Below are positions 7,945-15,299 of a DNA stretch of 21,549 bases, piece after piece. The DNA is from Oscillibacter sp. (lineage in GTDB: Bacteria > Bacillota > Clostridia > Oscillospirales > Oscillospiraceae): contig JAHHSA010000027.1 in NCBI GenBank assembly GCA_020025475.1, positions 1 through 21,549 on the forward strand, in the 5' to 3' direction. The position numbers were made by a program, and so were the translations under genes. The stretch's first letter is position 1; the number at the start of each line of letters is the position of its first letter. The notes under the pieces were generated by a model that was not told the DNA's origin, made no database searches, and was given only the letters and a program-made list of their open reading frames with translations.

Positions 7945-8190
7945 ATGTCTATAGAGGATGTTTTTCAGACCATGCAGGGCCTGGTGGCCGAGCAGTTTGC
8001 CATGGAGCCTGCTGAGGTGACCATGGATACCGCTTTTGAAGAGGATCTGGGCGCCGATTCCGTGGACCTGGTGGAACTGGTCATGGCCATGGAAGAAGAG
8101 TTTGAAGTCGGTGAGATCCAGGAAGATGACCTGGGTACGCTCAAAACGGTGGGCGACGCCGTCAACTACATCGTCAACAACGCAAAATAA
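7945..8190 (+). CDS. acpP: Acyl carrier protein
   Basis: ACP carries growing fatty acyl chains on a 4'-phosphopantetheine arm in type II fatty acid synthesis. The 81-residue acidic protein has the prosthetic-group motif GADSVD with Ser39 as attachment site. The recognition helix EEDLGADSVDLVELVMAMEE and the ending TVGDAVNYI are also typical. The loop between (FEVGEIQEDDLGTLK) is slightly unlike the common FDIEIPDEDAEKI pattern. AGGAG at 7931-7935 supports the ATG. It lies between plsX and rnc, as in many bacteria, and is followed by a GC-rich hairpin that may cut most transcripts before rnc. Confidence 0.96.
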   Translation: MSIEDVFQTMQGLVAEQFAMEPAEVTMDTAFEEDLGADSVDLVELVMAMEEEFEVGEIQEDDLGTLKTVGDAVNYIVNNAK

Positions 8191-8199
8191 TTGGAAAAG

Positions 8200-8217
8200 C
8201 CCCGCCAGGCGGCGGGG
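8200..8217 (+). terminator. Hairpin between acpP and rnc, probable partial terminator
   Basis: CCCCGCC at 8200-8206 pairs with GGCGGGG at 8211-8217 around an AGGC loop, followed by TTTCCTTTT. The T tract is interrupted, so termination is probably partial. That would let acpP mRNA far outnumber rnc mRNA. Confidence 0.65.
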
Positions 8218-8238
8218 TTTCCTTTTGGAGGTGCCGAT

Positions 8239-8922
8239 ATGCAGGAACTGGAAAAAAAACTAAACTATCAATTCAGAAATCCCGCGTTCCTCAGTGAGGC
8301 CCTGAGCCACAGCTCCTACGCCAATGAGCATCGTGGAGCCCATCTGAGAAGCAACGAGCGTCTGGAGTTTTTGGGGGATTCTGTGCTGGGGTTTGTGACT
8401 GCGGAGTTTCTCTTTGCCAATCACCCGGATCTGCCCGAGGGCGATCTGACCCGGATTCGGGCCGCGCTGGTATGCGAGCAGAGTCTTTATGAGGTGGCCC
8501 AGAAGCTGAATCTGGGCAGATATCTCAAGTTGGGCAAGGGCGAAGAGGCCGGCGGCGGTCGGCAGCGGACCTCCATCCTGGCAGATGCAACTGAAGCGGT
8601 GTTTGCGGCCGTTTACCTGGACGGCGGTATCACGGCGGCATCTGCTATCATCCATCGCTGTCTCCTGGACGCCGAGCGGGAAGAGGTGGTGGAGGAGCGC
8701 CGCCGGGACTACAAGACCGCACTGCAGGAGCTGGTGCAGAGACAGGCCGATCAGGTGCTGACCTACCGCATGATCGGTGAGGCAGGTCCAGACCACGCCA
8801 AGACTTTCCAGGCAGAGGTTTTGCTCAATGGCAAGCCTCTTGGCCAGGGCAGCGGGCACAGTAAAAAAGAGGCCGAGCAGGCGGCAGCCAGTGCGGCACT
8901 CAAATGTTTGAGCGAGAGCTGA
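8239..8922 (+). CDS. rnc: Ribonuclease III
   Basis: RNase III cuts double-stranded RNA in rRNA processing and mRNA decay. The 227-residue protein has the signature NERLEFLGDSVL, with Glu43 and Asp47. A second acidic pair, Asp116 and Glu119 in ADATEAVF, completes the Mg2+ site. A double-stranded RNA-binding domain fills about residues 155-225, ending with GHSKKEAEQAAA. The frame is open further upstream to a TTG at 8191, but that start would lie inside the hairpin region. GGAGGTG at 8227-8233 clearly selects the ATG at 8239. The smc-ftsY pair that often follows rnc in Firmicutes is absent here. Confidence 0.95.
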   Translation: MQELEKKLNYQFRNPAFLSEALSHSSYANEHRGAHLRSNERLEFLGDSVLGFVTAEFLFANHPDLPEGDLTRIRAALVCEQSLYEVAQKLNLGRYLKLGKGEEAGGGRQRTSILADATEAVFAAVYLDGGITAASAIIHRCLLDAEREEVVEERRRDYKTALQELVQRQADQVLTYRMIGEAGPDHAKTFQAEVLLNGKPLGQGSGHSKKEAEQAAASAALKCLSES

Positions 8923-8929
8923 ATGAAAG

Positions 8930-8967
8930 ACGCGGCCGGCACAGGTGCCTGCCGCGTTTCCCTTTTA
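8930..8967 (+). terminator. Intrinsic terminator after rnc
   Basis: ACGCGGC 8930-8936 pairs with 8951-8957 and GGCAC 8938-8942 with GTGCC 8945-8949, with one mismatch between them. TTTCCCTTTT follows. It lies directly after the rnc stop and ends the housekeeping block. Confidence 0.85.
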
Positions 8968-8980
8968 CTCCTAAAAAAAT

Positions 8981-9010
8981 CTGGAATTTATGCAGCCCCC
9001 GTGCTATACT
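8981..9010 (+). promoter_or_regulatory. Extended -10 promoter of uppP
   Basis: TGCTATACT at 9002-9010 is an extended -10 element. CTGGAA at 8981-8986 is a weak -35 at 18 bases. The predicted start near 9017 lies just before an in-frame ATG at 9019, which argues for translation from the later TTG at 9046. Confidence 0.55.
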
Positions 9011-9045
9011 ATTTTGGCATGAACATCATAAGGAGCGTGAACTGT

Positions 9046-9879
9046 TTGACACTTTTTTCATCAATTATCCTTGGTTTGATCCAGGGAGTGACCGAATTTC
9101 TACCTATTTCCAGCTCCGGCCATTTGGCCATTGCAGAGCAGCTGCTGGGAATGAATGGGCTGAAGACCCCGCCGTTTTTCGATGTGCTTCTGCATCTTGG
9201 TACGCTGCTAGCCGTGTTTGTGGCCTACTGGGATGACATCCGGGAGATGATTCTGGAGTTTTTCCGGGGTGCCAGGGACCTGGCGCACCACACAACTCCC
9301 ACACCGCCGCCTGCCGCCCGGAGACTGATTCTTCTGATTATTGTAGGTACGCTGCCGCTGTTTGCTGTGCTGCCCATGAAGGATCTGGTGGAAAGTCTGG
9401 GCAGCAATATGTACTTTGTGGCCTTCGCCCTGCTCATCACTGGTGCGCTGCTGTTTATCAGTGACCGCGTCCGCAGAGGTCATAAGAATGAGCGCAGTGC
9501 CACCATGCGGGATGTTTTGATTGTGGGTGTGGCGCAGGCAATCGCCACCTGCCCCGGCATCTCCCGCTCCGGCAGCACCATTACGGCCGGCTGTCTGGTG
9601 GGACTGGACCGTCAATTTGCCGTGCGCTATTCCTTCCTGATGTCCATTCCTGCCATTTTAGGTGCCAATATTCTCAGTATGGTGGATGTGATCCAGGAGG
9701 GCAGTCTGATCTGGAACCAGGTGCCCGTCTATCTGGTGGGTGTGGCCGTTGCTGCTGTTTCCGGTTACCTCTGCATCAGACTTTTGAAGATGATTGCGGA
9801 GAAGGGTAAATTCGGCTTCTTCGCATACTACTGCTGGGCTGTGGGTGGTGTGACCCTGGTGCTGCAGCTGCTCCGCTGA
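9046..9879 (+). CDS. uppP: Undecaprenyl-diphosphatase UppP (BacA)
   Basis: UppP dephosphorylates undecaprenyl diphosphate so that the lipid carrier for peptidoglycan and other wall polymers can be reused. It is an integral membrane protein and its overproduction gives bacitracin resistance. The 277-residue product has both family motifs: GVTEFLPISSSGH, with Glu17 and His26, and PGISRSGST, with Arg174. Several hydrophobic membrane spans are present. I chose TTG 9046 because AAGGAG at 9030-9035 precedes it by 10 bases, the product then starts MTLFSSIILGLIQG as in relatives, and the promoter lies just upstream. The longer frame from 8923 would be read through the rnc terminator. Confidence 0.93.
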   Translation: MTLFSSIILGLIQGVTEFLPISSSGHLAIAEQLLGMNGLKTPPFFDVLLHLGTLLAVFVAYWDDIREMILEFFRGARDLAHHTTPTPPPAARRLILLIIVGTLPLFAVLPMKDLVESLGSNMYFVAFALLITGALLFISDRVRRGHKNERSATMRDVLIVGVAQAIATCPGISRSGSTITAGCLVGLDRQFAVRYSFLMSIPAILGANILSMVDVIQEGSLIWNQVPVYLVGVAVAAVSGYLCIRLLKMIAEKGKFGFFAYYCWAVGGVTLVLQLLR

Positions 9880-9917
9880 CGGAGTGTTTACTTATCCCAA
9901 GCAAGGAGGTAGAATCC

Positions 9918-12677
9918 GTGGCTTCTACGACTCAAAAGAAATCCACGACAAAAAAAACTTCAACCCAGAAGCCGGCGGCCAGGAAGAGCACCTCGGCCAG
10001 AAGTACCGCTTCCAGTCGGAGCAAGCAACCCCAGAAGCGCCCTGTCCGCCGGGAGGTTGGCGGCGTGGTGCTGCTGGTGCTGGCCTTGTGCACGGTAGTC
10101 ACCTATGTGGGCGTCAGTGCCATTTTTCTGGATTGGCTGGCGGCGCTGCTGAAGGGTCTGTTGGGCTATGGCTACTGGGTGGCAGCACCAGCCATGCTGC
10201 TTGCCGCGCTGATCCTGCTGTTTCACCAGGGCAGACCGGTGGTGCTCCGGGTTACCTGTACGGCATTGCTGCCGGTGACAGCCGGTACACTCTTCCATCT
10301 GATTTTGTGCAAGGAGACATATGAATCCTCCTTGGGTATTCTGATGAATTTGTGGAAGAGCGGAAAGCTTTTGCACTCTGGTGGTGTCATTTCCGGCGTT
10401 CTGGCGGTGGGCTCTAAAGCTGTATTTTCCCGTGTTGTCTCCATTGTGCTGTGTGTGGCCTTGCTGGTGGTCTTTATCATGGTGGCCCTGCATCTGACGG
10501 TGGATGAGCTAGTGGAGAGACACCGCAACCGTCCCGTCTATGAGGAGCAGCCCACCCTTCGGATCACGGAGCGGGAACCCGCCCATCGGATTGCGGAGCA
10601 CGCCCGCCAGCAAATCGACTTCCCACTGGATGATGAGGAACCTGCACCTGCTCCGCCCGTGGCGGAAAAGCCCAAGAGAGAGGGAAGATTCACCAGCTTT
10701 TTCCGCCATAAGTCTGCGGATACCCGGACGCCGGATCAAGTGATCCGGGAGACGCCGGTAGCCATTCCAGCCATTCCCAACGGAGGGGAGCCTGTGACGG
10801 TGACCCGCGTTGCGCCGACTCCCTCAGTCGCCCCCGCCATGACGGAAGCTCCGGTGGCACAGCCTGCCCCCGTTGTGACCCGGCCCGCCGCGCCTTCGGC
10901 AGTTGCTGCGGGCCCGGAGAAACCGGTGGTGTACACATCTCCCGTGGCGCAGGCCCCCGTCCCGGCGCTTGCCACCATGCCCTCTGTGACGGCAGCTTCG
11001 GGCTCAGCGGGCACCCCGGCACAGCCTGCGGCAGAAGAGTCTCTGCCGTTTGGTCGGAAGGAGAAGGCAAAGACGGCCCAGGAGGTGGCTGCACAGACCG
11101 CTGCAGTGACCGCCGAAATCGCAGAGAAAATGGCGGAGGACGAGACGACCTACCGCTTCCCCCCGGTAGAGCTGCTGCATCAGAACCAGACGGACAACCA
11201 TATGGAGGCCGGCGCAGAGCTGCGGAACAACTCTCGCCGTCTGGCAGACACCCTCACCAGCTTCGGTGTGGATGCCACCCCTGGCGACGTGGTTCACGGT
11301 CCCTCGGTCACCCGGTATGAGTTTGTGCTGGATCAGGGTGTCAAGCTCTCCAAGATCACCAATCTGGCGGACGATATTGCCCTGGCACTGGGCGCCACCG
11401 GTGTCCGCATTGCCCCCATCCCGGATAAAATCTCTGTGGTTGGCATTGAGGTGCCCAATAAACAGGTGACACCGGTGCTGATCCGTGATGTCATCGAATC
11501 CCGCGACTTTGCCCAGCATCCTTCCAATGTGGCCTTTGCTCTGGGCCGGGATATCGGTGGACGGAACGTTATCGGCAACATTGAGAAGCTGCCCCACGTC
11601 CTCATTGCCGGTACCACTGGCTCCGGTAAGTCCGTGTGCACCAACTCTCTGATCGTCAGCCTGCTCTATAAATCCACCCCTGACCAGGTCCGCTTTATTA
11701 TGGTGGACCCCAAAATGGTGGAGCTGGCGCCCTACAATGGGATTCCGCATCTGCTGATCCCCGTGGTCACCGATCCCAAGAAGGCTGCTGGTGCGCTGCA
11801 GTGGGCCGTGTTTGAGATGATGAAGCGATACAAGACCTTCTCAGAGTGTGGCGTCAAGAAGTTGGAAGAGTATAATAAGCTGGCCCGCACCAGTGAAGAT
11901 AAGGAGACCCTGCCCGCTGTGGTGGTGGTCATCGACGAGCTGGCTGACTTGATGCTGGTGGCTGCCAAGGAGGTGGAAGAATCCATCTGCCGTGTGGCCC
12001 AGATGGGCCGTGCTGCCGGTGTGCACCTGGTGATTGCTACCCAGCGTCCCTCCTCTGACGTGATCACTGGCCTGATGAAGGCCAATATCCCCAGCCGCAT
12101 TGCCTTTGCGGTTGCGTCCTCTCTGGAATCCCGCATCATCCTGGATACCACCGGCGCGGAGAAGCTGGTGGGCAAGGGAGATATGCTCTATGCGCCTTTG
12201 GGGGCGGGCAAGCCCATCCGTGTGCAGGGCTGTTTCATCTCCCCGGAGGAGATTGACCAGGTGGTGCAGTTTGTCAAGCAGACCGGCGAGGCCCAGTATT
12301 CGGAGGAGGTTATCGCCAAAATCGAGGAATCCGTCCAGGAGAAGGAAAAGGGACCCAAGGGCGGCGGTTCCGCCTCTCAGGCGGACAGCTCCGACGATGG
12401 CGATGAACTTCTGCCTGCCGCTGTGGAGGTGGTACTGGAGACCGGACAGGCCTCCGTCTCCATGCTGCAGCGCCGATTGAAGCTGGGTTACTCCCGTGCC
12501 GCCCGTCTGGTGGACCAGATGGAGGAGCGGGGCATCGTGGGTCCCTTTGAAGGGTCCAAGCCCAGACAGCTGCTCATCACCCGCGCCCAATGGCAGGAGC
12601 TTCAGATGGGTGGCCCCGGTGTGGCAGAGGCTGACGAGCAGCCCGCAGAAACCGAGTCTGCTGATAACGGCGTGTAA
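9918..12677 (+). CDS. FtsK/SpoIIIE-family DNA translocase
   Basis: This 919-residue membrane-anchored ATPase pumps chromosomal DNA through the closing septum during division or sporulation. The order is a Lys/Ser/Thr-rich N-terminus (1-45), about four membrane segments (46-195), a Pro/Ala/Val-rich linker (about 215-400), and the motor with Walker A GTTGSGKS (565-572, Lys571) and Walker B VVVIDELAD (Asp673, Glu674). The conserved ATQRPSSDVITG segment follows. A C-terminal gamma winged-helix (about 830-895) reads the orienting DNA motifs. GCAAGGAGGT at 9901-9910 supports the GTG start. It lies 38 bases after uppP. FtsK and SpoIIIE cannot be told apart from sequence alone here. Confidence 0.95.
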   Translation: MASTTQKKSTTKKTSTQKPAARKSTSARSTASSRSKQPQKRPVRREVGGVVLLVLALCTVVTYVGVSAIFLDWLAALLKGLLGYGYWVAAPAMLLAALILLFHQGRPVVLRVTCTALLPVTAGTLFHLILCKETYESSLGILMNLWKSGKLLHSGGVISGVLAVGSKAVFSRVVSIVLCVALLVVFIMVALHLTVDELVERHRNRPVYEEQPTLRITEREPAHRIAEHARQQIDFPLDDEEPAPAPPVAEKPKREGRFTSFFRHKSADTRTPDQVIRETPVAIPAIPNGGEPVTVTRVAPTPSVAPAMTEAPVAQPAPVVTRPAAPSAVAAGPEKPVVYTSPVAQAPVPALATMPSVTAASGSAGTPAQPAAEESLPFGRKEKAKTAQEVAAQTAAVTAEIAEKMAEDETTYRFPPVELLHQNQTDNHMEAGAELRNNSRRLADTLTSFGVDATPGDVVHGPSVTRYEFVLDQGVKLSKITNLADDIALALGATGVRIAPIPDKISVVGIEVPNKQVTPVLIRDVIESRDFAQHPSNVAFALGRDIGGRNVIGNIEKLPHVLIAGTTGSGKSVCTNSLIVSLLYKSTPDQVRFIMVDPKMVELAPYNGIPHLLIPVVTDPKKAAGALQWAVFEMMKRYKTFSECGVKKLEEYNKLARTSEDKETLPAVVVVIDELADLMLVAAKEVEESICRVAQMGRAAGVHLVIATQRPSSDVITGLMKANIPSRIAFAVASSLESRIILDTTGAEKLVGKGDMLYAPLGAGKPIRVQGCFISPEEIDQVVQFVKQTGEAQYSEEVIAKIEESVQEKEKGPKGGGSASQADSSDDGDELLPAAVEVVLETGQASVSMLQRRLKLGYSRAARLVDQMEERGIVGPFEGSKPRQLLITRAQWQELQMGGPGVAEADEQPAETESADNGV

Positions 12678-12724
12678 GCCAAAAGCCGCAGACAGAATTG
12701 CCAGCACTATCAGAATGTTGAAAG

Positions 12725-12750
12725 ACGGAGTGGATGCCACTCCGTTTTTT
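12725..12750 (+). terminator. Intrinsic terminator after the DNA translocase gene
   Basis: ACGGAGTGG 12725-12733 pairs perfectly with CCACTCCGT 12737-12745 across a three-base loop and runs into TTTTTT. A textbook Rho-independent terminator. Confidence 0.92.
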
Positions 12751-12772
12751 CATACCCCTATTATAAAAAGGA

Positions 12773-12800
12773 TTGACAACCGGTGGAATGGTGATAGAAT
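12773..12800 (+). promoter_or_regulatory. Promoter of the aminotransferase operon
   Basis: TTGACA at 12773-12778 and TAGAAT at 12795-12800 lie 16 bases apart, with TG at 12792-12793 giving an extended -10. The start is predicted near 12807. Confidence 0.7.
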
Positions 12801-12806
12801 AGGGAA

Positions 12807-12976
12807 ATGTTACAGATCTTACAACGTGAAATTCGGCCGGTCCTAACGGGTGTGCTCTGTCCGTTTGCGGTACTGCCGCACGGCCGTGCATCACAGCGGC
12901 GGGGATTTCCCCACACATAGAACATCAACGACGAAGCAATGGTTTCATTGGATCATCGGAAAAGGAGACAGAAAGC
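12807..12976 (+). promoter_or_regulatory. 170-nt GC-rich leader of the aminotransferase gene
   Basis: The predicted transcript has a leader of about 170 bases with several short hairpins, among them GCGG..CCGC near 12867, the palindrome CACGGCCGTG, and GGGG-ATTT-CCCC near 12901. No T-box, SAM, lysine or other riboswitch consensus was recognised, and no terminator is visible before the ribosome site. Its role, if any, is unknown. Confidence 0.3.
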
Positions 12977-14176
12977 ATGAGATTTTCCAAGAAGATCCTG
13001 TCATGTGAGCTCTCACCCATGCGGAAGTTTCATCCTCTTGCGGTGAAGGCGGAGGAAGCAGGAAAAAAAATCTACCATCTGAATATCGGTCAGCCGGATA
13101 TCGAAACGCCTAAGGCCTTTTTTGATGCTGTACGGAATTTCGATTCCTCTGTGTTGGCCTATTGCCCTTCTGGGGGTATGCTGGATCTGATCCATGCGGT
13201 TCAGGGCTATTATGAAAAGCTGAATGTGCATTTGAAGGAAGAGGAGATCGAGGCCACTACCGGCGGCAGTGAGGCATTGTCCATGGTGATGAATTGCATC
13301 CTGGATGACGGCGACGAGATCCTGGTGCCGGAGCCCTTCTATCCCAACTATGCAACCTTTGTCAATGTAACCGGAGGCCACATTCGGCCCATCCCAACCA
13401 CCCCGGAGGAGGGCTATCACTATGCCGACCGGGAGCGGATCGAACCGCTGATCAATGAGCATACCCGTGCCATTCTGATCACCAACCCCGGCAACCCCAC
13501 CGGCTCCGTGCTGACCCGGGAGGAGATGCGGCTGCTGGCCGACATTGCCAAGGAACACGATCTGGTGCTGGTGTCTGACGAGGTCTACCGCGAATTCGTG
13601 TACGAGACGGAGGAGCTGAGCACGATGCTCCAGTTTGAGGATGTGGCAGATCGTGTTGTGGTTGTGGACTCCGTCTCCAAGCGTTTCTCCGCCTGCGGCG
13701 CACGGGTGGGCCTGGTGATTTCCCGCAACCTGGAGCTGATGAATCAGGCTATGAAGCTGTGCCAGAGCCGTCTGTGCAGCGCCACACTGGACCAGGTGGG
13801 CGCAGCCGCCCTATACTCCGTGGACAGCACCTATTTCCACGCGGTCCGGGACGAATACCGCCGCCGCAGGGATGTGGTGGTGGAGGGTCTGCGTAAGATC
13901 CCGGGCGTACTGTGTGAGTGTCCCAAGGGGGCGTTCTATCTCATGGCAAAGCTGCCGATAGACAACGCCGACAAGTTCCAGAAGTGGCTGCTCAACGACT
14001 TCGAGTATGAGGGCGGCACGGTGATGTTTGCTCCTGGTGAGAGTTTCTACGGCACGCCGGGCAAGGGCTGTGATGAAGTGCGGATGGCCTACGTGATCTG
14101 CCAGGAGGATCTCAAGAAGGCTATGAAGATTTTGGACGCTGCGATTCGGACGTATCCGGGGAGGACCATTCAATGA
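12977..14176 (+). CDS. PLP-dependent aminotransferase, class I/II (aspartate aminotransferase-like)
   Basis: This 399-residue fold-type I enzyme should transfer amino groups between an amino acid and a 2-oxo acid. Visible residues are the NPGNPTG motif (Asn170), Asp201 and Tyr204 in SDEVYREF, the cofactor lysine Lys235 in DSVSKRFSACGARVG, and the substrate carboxylate arginine Arg369 near the end. The segment after the lysine, RFSACGARVG, differs from the SKTYAMTGWRIG type of classic AspB. The substrate is therefore uncertain; aromatic, aspartate and branched substrates are all possible. AAAGGAG at 12961-12967 supports the ATG. Its stop overlaps the next start (ATGA at 14173-14176). Confidence 0.9.
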   Translation: MRFSKKILSCELSPMRKFHPLAVKAEEAGKKIYHLNIGQPDIETPKAFFDAVRNFDSSVLAYCPSGGMLDLIHAVQGYYEKLNVHLKEEEIEATTGGSEALSMVMNCILDDGDEILVPEPFYPNYATFVNVTGGHIRPIPTTPEEGYHYADRERIEPLINEHTRAILITNPGNPTGSVLTREEMRLLADIAKEHDLVLVSDEVYREFVYETEELSTMLQFEDVADRVVVVDSVSKRFSACGARVGLVISRNLELMNQAMKLCQSRLCSATLDQVGAAALYSVDSTYFHAVRDEYRRRRDVVVEGLRKIPGVLCECPKGAFYLMAKLPIDNADKFQKWLLNDFEYEGGTVMFAPGESFYGTPGKGCDEVRMAYVICQEDLKKAMKILDAAIRTYPGRTIQ

Positions 14177-14454
14177 TCAAGCATATTGTGATGTGGAAGT
14201 TCCGGCCTGACACCCAGGCACAGCAGAAGGAATTTCTGGAAAAACTTAGCGGCCTGCAGGGGGTCATTCCCCAGCTGATTCGCAGCCAGGTGGGCGTCAA
14301 CGTGGGCGCTGACAACTATGATGCGGTGCTCATCAGCGAGTTCCGTAGCATGGAGGACCTGCACGCTTACAAAGTGGACCCCCGCCATCAGGCGGTGTCT
14401 GGCCTCTGCAAGTCCATCGCGGTGGATCGGGTGGCTGTGGATTACGAGTTTTGA
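14173..14454 (+). CDS. Dabb (stress-response A/B barrel) domain protein
   Basis: This 93-residue protein is one Dabb domain, a dimeric ferredoxin-like alpha/beta barrel found in stress-induced proteins and in some small cyclases. It starts MIKHIVMWKFRPD, the typical opening strand. It also has the conserved DAVLISEFRSMEDLHAYKVDPRH segment and the final VAVDYEF strand. Bacterial members of this size have no agreed function. The start overlaps the aminotransferase stop, so the two are translationally coupled; this may point to a shared substrate, but the sequence does not show which. A strong terminator follows. Confidence 0.88.
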   Translation: MIKHIVMWKFRPDTQAQQKEFLEKLSGLQGVIPQLIRSQVGVNVGADNYDAVLISEFRSMEDLHAYKVDPRHQAVSGLCKSIAVDRVAVDYEF

Positions 14455-14465
14455 GAAGCTTCAAG

Positions 14466-14500
14466 CGGACCTGCGCGGCGTCAGCCCCGCAGGTCCGTTT
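14466..14500 (+). terminator. Intrinsic terminator after the Dabb gene
   Basis: CGGACCTGCG 14466-14475 pairs perfectly with CGCAGGTCCG 14488-14497 and is followed by TTTCCTGTTTCC. The 10-bp stem with a moderate T tract ends the aminotransferase-Dabb operon. Confidence 0.85.
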
Positions 14501-14530
14501 CCTGTTTCCTGCGGAAAAGGGGAGTCTCCA

Positions 14531-14559
14531 TTGTCACGGAGGAGGAACTGTGGTACAAT
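14531..14559 (+). promoter_or_regulatory. Promoter of the YjbQ-family gene
   Basis: TTGTCA at 14531-14536, then 17 bases, then TACAAT at 14554-14559, with TG at 14551-14552 making an extended -10. The predicted start is near 14566. Confidence 0.7.
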
Positions 14560-14564
14560 CAAGG

Positions 14565-14582
14565 CGCCGCCTTTTGGCGGCG
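14565..14582 (+). promoter_or_regulatory. 5'-terminal mRNA hairpin
   Basis: CGCCGCC 14565-14571 pairs perfectly with GGCGGCG 14576-14582 across TTTT, just where transcription should begin. A stem at the extreme 5' end often protects mRNA from 5'-dependent decay. It does not cover the ribosome site at 14596-14603. Confidence 0.5.
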
Positions 14583-14610
14583 AGTCTGATGGAACAAAGG
14601 AGGCGTGGAC

Positions 14611-15063
14611 ATGGCAGTCTTTACCCAGACCAAGACCTACCACACCAAAGCTCACATGGGCATGATCGATGTCACAGAGGATTTTCAGCACGCGGTCAGC
14701 GAGGCTTGCAAACAGTGCGGCATCTCCAACGGCACCGTCACCGGCTTTACCACCGGCGGCGTGGCTGGACTTACGACCCTGGAATTTGAGCCGGGGATCG
14801 TGGACCACGATCTCAAGGCAGCTCTGGACGTGTTTTCTCCCTATCTGGACGAAAAGGGCAGGGTGATCCCCTATTGGCACCACGAGACCTGGCACGATGA
14901 CAACGGCTCCTCCCACATCAAGGCGGCACTGCTGTCACCCTTCATCACGGTGCCCTTTGTCAATGGCCGTATCACCGTCGGCCCCTGGCAGAACCTGACC
15001 CTCATCGAGTGTGACACCCGAAACCGGGTGCGGGACATTGTTTTTCAGGTCATGGGGGAGTGA
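14611..15063 (+). CDS. YjbQ/UPF0047-family protein
   Basis: This 150-residue protein belongs to the YjbQ family (UPF0047), some members of which have weak thiamine-phosphate synthase activity; the true role is unsettled. The C-terminal half is typical: HHETWHDDNGSSHIKAALL (90-108) and VNGRITVGPWQNLTLIECD (117-135). The N-terminal motif, usually QHTSASLT in YjbQ, reads FTTGGVAGLT (46-55), so the usual histidine is missing. This places it in a divergent subfamily. The ATG at 14611 is chosen because AAAGGAGG at 14596-14603 precedes it by seven bases; the GTG at 14605 would be too close. It has its own promoter. Confidence 0.85.
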   Translation: MAVFTQTKTYHTKAHMGMIDVTEDFQHAVSEACKQCGISNGTVTGFTTGGVAGLTTLEFEPGIVDHDLKAALDVFSPYLDEKGRVIPYWHHETWHDDNGSSHIKAALLSPFITVPFVNGRITVGPWQNLTLIECDTRNRVRDIVFQVMGE

Positions 15064-15100
15064 TCACAAAATATTAACGACTTCTGAATGGCATAGGGGC

Positions 15101-15129
15101 TTGACCGCCGGGGAAAACTGATGTATCAT
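15101..15129 (+). promoter_or_regulatory. Promoter of the Mn riboswitch/ATPase unit
   Basis: TTGACC at 15101-15106, 17 bases, TATCAT at 15124-15129. The predicted start, near 15136, is exactly before the aptamer. Confidence 0.7.
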
Positions 15130-15136
15130 GCCTAAT

Positions 15137-15230
15137 GCAATAAGGGAGTAGCTGGCACACGAGTTGTGTGTATTCGATAGCGTCATTACGGGCTCCGGCC
15201 CCGCTTCGGATTCAAATAGCGAGACTTTTG
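15137..15230 (+). ncRNA. yybP-ykoY manganese riboswitch aptamer
   Basis: The leader carries the conserved features of the yybP-ykoY class. GGGAGTAGC lies at 15144-15152. A P2 hairpin CACAC/GTGTG follows at 15156-15170. The second metal-site loop CGTCATTACG lies at 15181-15190, and a GGGC/GCCC stem followed by CCGCTT lies opposite it. The closing segment AGCGAGACTTTT matches the equivalent AGCAAGACCUUU of the Lactococcus aptamer as I remember it. Known members bind Mn2+ and switch expression on. The 3' strand of P1 (about 15225-15230) is also part of the terminator 5' strand, so aptamer folding should prevent termination. Confidence 0.9.
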
Positions 15231-15270
15231 TACCAATGTTTGGCATTGATACAAAAGTCTCGCTTTTTTT
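15219..15270 (+). terminator. Riboswitch expression platform: intrinsic terminator
   Basis: A 20-bp stem (15219-15238 with 15244-15263, one C/A mismatch) with a five-base loop is followed by seven T residues. It overlaps the closing helix of the aptamer, so Mn2+ binding should favour readthrough into the ATPase gene. Confidence 0.92.
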
Positions 15271-15299
15271 GACTGGCTCCTTGGAAAGGATATGAGAGT

